From positions 11,188,001-11,252,000 of the forward strand of contig CM050449.1 of the NCBI GenBank assembly GCA_027563935.2: DNA of 64,000 nucleotides, given 5' to 3'. Numbering within the stretch: position 1 is the stretch's first letter; the number at the start of each line of letters is the position of its first letter. Made by a program: the position numbers and the translations under genes. This document shows, one piece after another, positions 59,591 to 64,000 of the stretch. The stretch is from Costus lasius (Eukaryota > Streptophyta > Magnoliopsida > Zingiberales > Costaceae). The notes beneath the pieces were generated by a model that worked only from the letters and a program-made list of their open reading frames with translations, was not told the DNA's origin and did no database searches.

Positions 59591-62487
59591 GAGAGAAGAG
59601 TCAGTGCAGTTCCAAATAACTTTTTCCAGTATGCTCAATGGTAAATAGGACAGTGTTCATTCTCTATTTCAAAAAGCAAGTTTCAAATTCTGCACTTACA
59701 TCTCTGTCAACTCAGCTTTGCGAGATGTGCCACAACCTAAATTAGACTGAATGAATCAATCACATGATGTTGAGTTCAGTGATGCTGAGATCGGTGAGGG
59801 TACTTCTGCATCACTGAATTGTTTGTCTGGTAAGTAATCAATATTACCGGTTCAGAGATGTTAGAAATCATATGCGATTCTTAGAAATTGGTTATTTTCC
59901 CTAGTTTCTTAATCTTGCATGATTACAGTTTTATTTTATATGATACTGAAGATATTAAACTTTTGGAATAAGTAATCTTATAACAAATAGATTCATTCTT
60001 CACATTACCTACTAGAGCTGTATCAAATTCAATCTTCATAGCACACAAGTCTGGTTTGCATTAATTGTGCTTGTTACTCAGTTTAGGTCAAGTCAGAAAT
60101 GAGTTTAACCTTCAAATCAAATTATGAAAATATTTTTTTTTATATTAACTATATGAGTATTCTTCATGTTACCTATTATATAATTTAGATTAATGCATCA
60201 TGAAAACTATATCATGTGAGAAAGGCCAGTGCCAAAATTTTATTCGACATTAATAAAATTACAAAAGAAAAGAAAAGCATGAATGAAGAATAACAAAGAA
60301 TTAAAGAAGAAAAAAAGACAAACATAAACTAAAGCACAATTGGGAGTGAGAGACATAAAAAAAACTATGAATAAGGGTGATGCACAAAAGCAAAGATACT
60401 AGACAGGATTAAAGTGGATCTTAAGAATGGAATTGAAGTTGATGCATGTAGTGAAGGTTTATCTCAAATATTTTAAATAGAGAGAACATGTGTAGAGATC
60501 TTTGAATTGATTATGCGAAGGCTGGTGTGCAATCCAAGGTTCACTATAGAAAATAGTATGATGCCCCTTGTCAACTTTGTAATAATTAATTACTAAAAAG
60601 ATAATTAAGTTTCTGATCTTCTAAATGCGTTTCATGAGGCAAGTTTCTGATGTATCATAACTAATTATTTTGCTAAACTAGAGTCTCATTGTCACTTTTG
60701 TCAAGGTTTGGAAATCCTTTTTGATACCAGAGCACATTCGCAGTGATGCAGTTTGATTTCCTTAAATAATTTTTAGAGAGAGGGTTTCCTTTAAAATTCT
60801 ACTTCTAGGCTAGGATTGCCATAATACTTGGGGTACTTATGCTGTTAAGGATTTTTTTCAAGCTTCTCAACATCATTAAAGATGTCAAAGACATCGGTAA
60901 CGAGAAAAAAAAAAAAATAAGAGAAGGAACTTTCATCGGCTGTGCATATAGTCATTGAAGTATTCATGCAACTCTTCATTGATTGCATTTGCAATGGGAG
61001 AAAAGTTTCCCTGATTGAAGTATTCATTCAACTCTTCACTTAGGTTTTTCTTTTTAAATTTTTTTTCTAACATTATATATTATTGGTGATGCATCGAATG
61101 CATATATAGGTGGTGAAATGGTCATGTTAAGTCTGTAGATCATTTTCACCCGCTTATACTTGACTGCTTGAAAGAAAAGGATTAAAATAACTTATACGTG
61201 AGAAAGGTAGTAGATTATGATCTTAGATGACAGCAAAACAAACACTTTAGGCAGAATATTTGGTTCTTCAAGAACAGTTGGATCAAAGAGCAAAAATAAG
61301 ATATAAAAACAGTCTACATCAAAATGAACACTCGCCAAATCAAATTTGCAATAGATTCTGCTCCGCTTTTCCATTTCAAAATGAATCATCCCCTCTTTGT
61401 AGTGCTTTCTATGTGGGTGTAATTATGATTACACGTGACCTCAATGTGATAATAATAGGATAATGTCAATGGGGAACATGCTGCCTTATTTAATGGTCGA
61501 TGGAAAGGCATTAAAGAGGGATGGAAGGGGGACGCTAGTGATCGTCCCCTGTGAAGGAGAGTGTGCAAAGGATTTCTGTTGCTGCAGCTTTGTTTTATCC
61601 TTCAAGTCCTCAATCAAAATTTAGTTAATCTTGTGAATATAGTTTTTGCTATGCTTTTGTTCTTTTACTAAAATTTTTATGTTGAGATTTTCAATAATGA
61701 TAAAGAATACATTAACGAAAATTAGTAACCAAATTGATCAAAACCAAGCAATTTGAGTTTGGTTAAATGTCTGTCGATTCAGTTCAGTTGAATCAATCAA
61801 ACACAATTCAACAATCAGACAAATTAGAAGTACTACAATTCTTTTCTCAACATTTATTTCTCTTTCAGCAAAATAATAATAGGATGAAGTACAAAGGGGA
61901 GTTAAAATAACAGCCAAAAGAGAAGATTATAGTGAGGGGCAGAGGGTGAAAGGCCAGAATAAAAGGAAAGAAAAAGTGGACTGAGGACCATCATCACTTC
62001 CAATGCAAATAGGAGAATGCTATGAGATGCCATCAAATGCCCTGTTTTGAGGTGGACCATTCTTCCACCCCCTTCGGATGGGGAACACACCGGCCCCTCC
62101 TCCCCTCATGCACTTGAGGCACTACTTTTCTGTAATTTACTACCTTTATGTGCATGCAAAGCAATCCAAATCCAAACCCCGGCCAGCCTCCCCTGTTCCT
62201 TCACAACTCACTAATTCAGCTCAGCGTGAGGGCAAAGGGTGTAGGGCTTTTGAAGTTTCTGCCTAGGGATCTGAATGTAGATTATCTCATTTTGCACTGC
62301 TCATGATGGCCACACATTGGATCCTCCCCTAATCTAAGACGCAGAACATTGGATTATGCCCTTTGACCAGTGCAAAACATTCCCTCTTCCACTTTTTTAG
62401 CACCACAAATGTTAATTAAGCAGCTCACCAACCTTCCCCCCTCTTTTAAGTGTTTCAGATGCATTCCCCCTCCATTTGCCACTCCAA

Positions 62488-64000
62488 ATGGGCAATCACT
62501 TCCGCAGAGTCTCCCCTGCTGTCATTCTCCTGATTCTGCTCGTGGAGCTGCCTCCCTCGCTGGGCTCAACTTATCCCGGCACAAGGACAGATGCAGACGC
62601 TCTGCTCCTCTTCAAGAGCTCAGTTGAGGACCCAAATGGAGTCTTGTCGAGCTGGCAGCTCAGCCAGAGCTCGTGCAGCTGGTATGGAGTCTCCTGCACG
62701 CAGGGAAGAGCCACTAAGCTCAATCTTAACACCTGCTTCCTATCGGGAGCCATCGCTCTCTACCCTCTCGCGTCCCTGAGCATGCTCTCTGTTCTCAATC
62801 TCTCATCCAATAGCTTTTGGATTAACTCCACCACGGCCTTGCTCCAACTCCCCAAGGCCTTGGAGCAGCTCGATCTCTCTTCAGCCGGGTTGACTGGCCT
62901 CATACCGGAAGAATTCTTCTCAAACTATCCTAATCTGTCCTACGTAAACCTCTCTCATAACAATTTGACTGGTTCCCTGCCGGAGATTCTTATCTCTGAT
63001 AGCCTCCAAGTTCTTGATCTCTCCTTCAACAACTTGTCAGGTAGCATCGCCGATGTCATACTCCAGAGCTCCTGCAATGGTCTGCGGTACTTGGATCTCT
63101 CGTCGAACGGGGTCACAGACGCAATCCCTTCCTCCCTGTCCAATTGCACCAATTTGATGACCTTAAATTTATCGTCCAACTCGATCGCAGGCGAGATTCC
63201 TCAATCCTTCGGCGAGCTGACAAAACTCGAGGCATTGGATCTTTCTCGGAACTACATCACCGGATCGATTCCGTACAGTTTGGGGAATGCTTGTGGAACA
63301 CTCGTGCAGCTGAAGCTCTCGAACAACAACATTTCTGGGGCAATTCCTAACTCGTTCTACGCGTGCTATTCGCTCCGCTCGCTCGATTTGTCCAACAATA
63401 ATATGTCCAGCCCGCTGCTGGATGGCGTTCTGCAGAATCTAGTGTCCTTGGAGAGCCTGCTGTTGAGTAATAACTTAATTTCGGGGCCATTTCCGAGCTC
63501 TGTTCTTGGTTTGAAGCGTTTGCGGATTGCAGATTTCAGCTCTAATAAGCTCTACGGCAGCATTTCGCCAGGTGTTTGCTCTGGTGAATCCTCAATTGAA
63601 GAGCTAAGGGTTCCTGACAATCTCCTCACAGGTTGCATTCCTGCTCAATTGTCGAATTGCACGCAGCTGAGAACGATCGATCTCAGCATCAATTACCTTC
63701 AAGGTCCAATTCCGCCGGAGCTGGGAAAGCTCAAGAAACTAGAGCATTTGATGCTCTGGTTCAACGGCTTGCACGGGCCTATCCCAGCCGAGCTTGGCCA
63801 ATGCTTGCGGCTGAGGAACCTCATCCTCAACAACAACTTCATCAACGGCGACATGCCGATTGAGCTCTTCAATTGCAGCAACCTGGAGTGGATCGCGCTT
63901 ACCAGCAACGCGATCACCGGAAGGATACGGCCGGAATTCGGTCGGCTCTCTAGACTCGCGGTCCTGCAGCTCGCCAACAACAGCTTGAGCGGCGAGATCC
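62488..64000 (+). CDS. BRL2/VH1-like LRR receptor kinase, 5' part
   Basis: Leucine-rich-repeat receptor-like kinase of the BRI1 family; BRL2/VH1 in Arabidopsis acts in vein patterning and, unlike BRL1 and BRL3, is not reported as a strong brassinosteroid receptor. The frame opens at ATG 62488 and stays open for 504 codons to the window edge. Residues 1-27 look like a signal peptide (PAVILLILLVELPP). Then come the N-terminal LRR cap (DADALLLFKSSVEDPNGVLS with CSWYGVSC) and about 16 extracellular LRRs with LxxLxLSxNxLxGxIP phrasing, including LRIADFSSNKL, ELRVPDNLLTG, LRTIDLSINYL and NCSNLEW, whose order and wording fit BRL2 more than BRI1. Island domain, membrane segment and kinase lie outside the window. 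No introns or breaks are seen; family members are often intronless. Confidence 0.9.
   Translation, partial: MGNHFRRVSPAVILLILLVELPPSLGSTYPGTRTDADALLLFKSSVEDPNGVLSSWQLSQSSCSWYGVSCTQGRATKLNLNTCFLSGAIALYPLASLSMLSVLNLSSNSFWINSTTALLQLPKALEQLDLSSAGLTGLIPEEFFSNYPNLSYVNLSHNNLTGSLPEILISDSLQVLDLSFNNLSGSIADVILQSSCNGLRYLDLSSNGVTDAIPSSLSNCTNLMTLNLSSNSIAGEIPQSFGELTKLEALDLSRNYITGSIPYSLGNACGTLVQLKLSNNNISGAIPNSFYACYSLRSLDLSNNNMSSPLLDGVLQNLVSLESLLLSNNLISGPFPSSVLGLKRLRIADFSSNKLYGSISPGVCSGESSIEELRVPDNLLTGCIPAQLSNCTQLRTIDLSINYLQGPIPPELGKLKKLEHLMLWFNGLHGPIPAELGQCLRLRNLILNNNFINGDMPIELFNCSNLEWIALTSNAITGRIRPEFGRLSRLAVLQLANNSLSGEI

Larger units (their letters stand above)
55246..62487. other. Long intergenic region with local duplications
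   Basis: Over 7 kb with no supported gene. It includes the 3' region of the BPC gene, a 214-bp tandem duplication (56405-56831), a 206-bp spaced diverged duplication near 59281 and 59487, degenerate TATATGACTATAT-type repeats near 57950-58065 that resemble 27430-27560, and the upstream region of the BRL2-like gene. Short frames at 58668-59090 and 62078-62266 show no recognisable content. Confidence 0.45.

Noticed and set aside
1..64000. tRNA, rRNA, CRISPR or bacterial-type operon features
   Set aside because: None was seen on a read-through by eye; the window has plant gene structure. MicroRNA precursors were looked for by remembered mature sequences near 58.6-62.4 kb without a match.

Overview
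The window looks like plant nuclear DNA. Genes carry GT-AG introns, intergenic DNA is AT-rich and full of transposon remnants, and the families are plant-specific or plant-typical (type-B response regulator, BBR/BPC factor, WRKY factor, pectinesterase-inhibitor-like protein, BRL2/VH1-like receptor kinase). The GC-rich short genes at 14.9 kb and 52 kb, beside AT-rich multi-exon genes, suggest a monocot. I cannot name the species.

Layout. 0-6.6 kb: two minus-strand genes, an ACX3-type peroxisomal acyl-CoA oxidase (3' end outside the window) and a plastid-type NAD(P)-binding (At2g34460/Tic62-like) protein; a 5'-truncated LINE with target-site duplication lies between them. 6.6-11.5 kb: AT-rich DNA with an LTR-like remnant and a group IIb WRKY gene on the minus strand that carries four independent lesions and reads as a pseudogene. 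11.6-15.5 kb: a short BAP31-like ER membrane protein and an intronless invertase/pectinesterase-inhibitor-like secreted protein. 15.8-20.3 kb: a dense array of a ~220-bp repeat in both orientations, interrupted by a 759-bp PIF/Harbinger-like TIR element that carries a receptor-kinase fragment. 21.5-23.2 kb: an inverted-repeat element and a 1,081-bp solo LTR with perfect 5-bp target duplications. 23.6-28.3 kb: a small secreted six-cysteine protein of unknown function with a 4-kb last intron full of repeats. 32.6-42.4 kb: a type-B response regulator with two introns of 3.5-4 kb. 43.9-47.5 kb: a gag-only LTR retrotransposon with both LTRs, primer site, polypurine tract and target duplications. 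51.9-55.2 kb: a divergent pair, a Hikeshi/OPI10-like protein (minus) and a BPC transcription factor (plus). 62.5-64 kb: the 5' part of a BRL2/VH1-like leucine-rich-repeat receptor kinase running out of the window.

The genes do not form one pathway. Each is an ordinary housekeeping or regulatory plant gene, and the unusual material is in the decayed WRKY gene, the TIR element with captured kinase sequence, the bidirectional hairpin-rich array, and the retrotransposon whose LTRs are far more diverged than its intact gag frame would suggest. Exon boundaries were worked out by eye from splice signals, reading frame and family similarity, with no transcript data.
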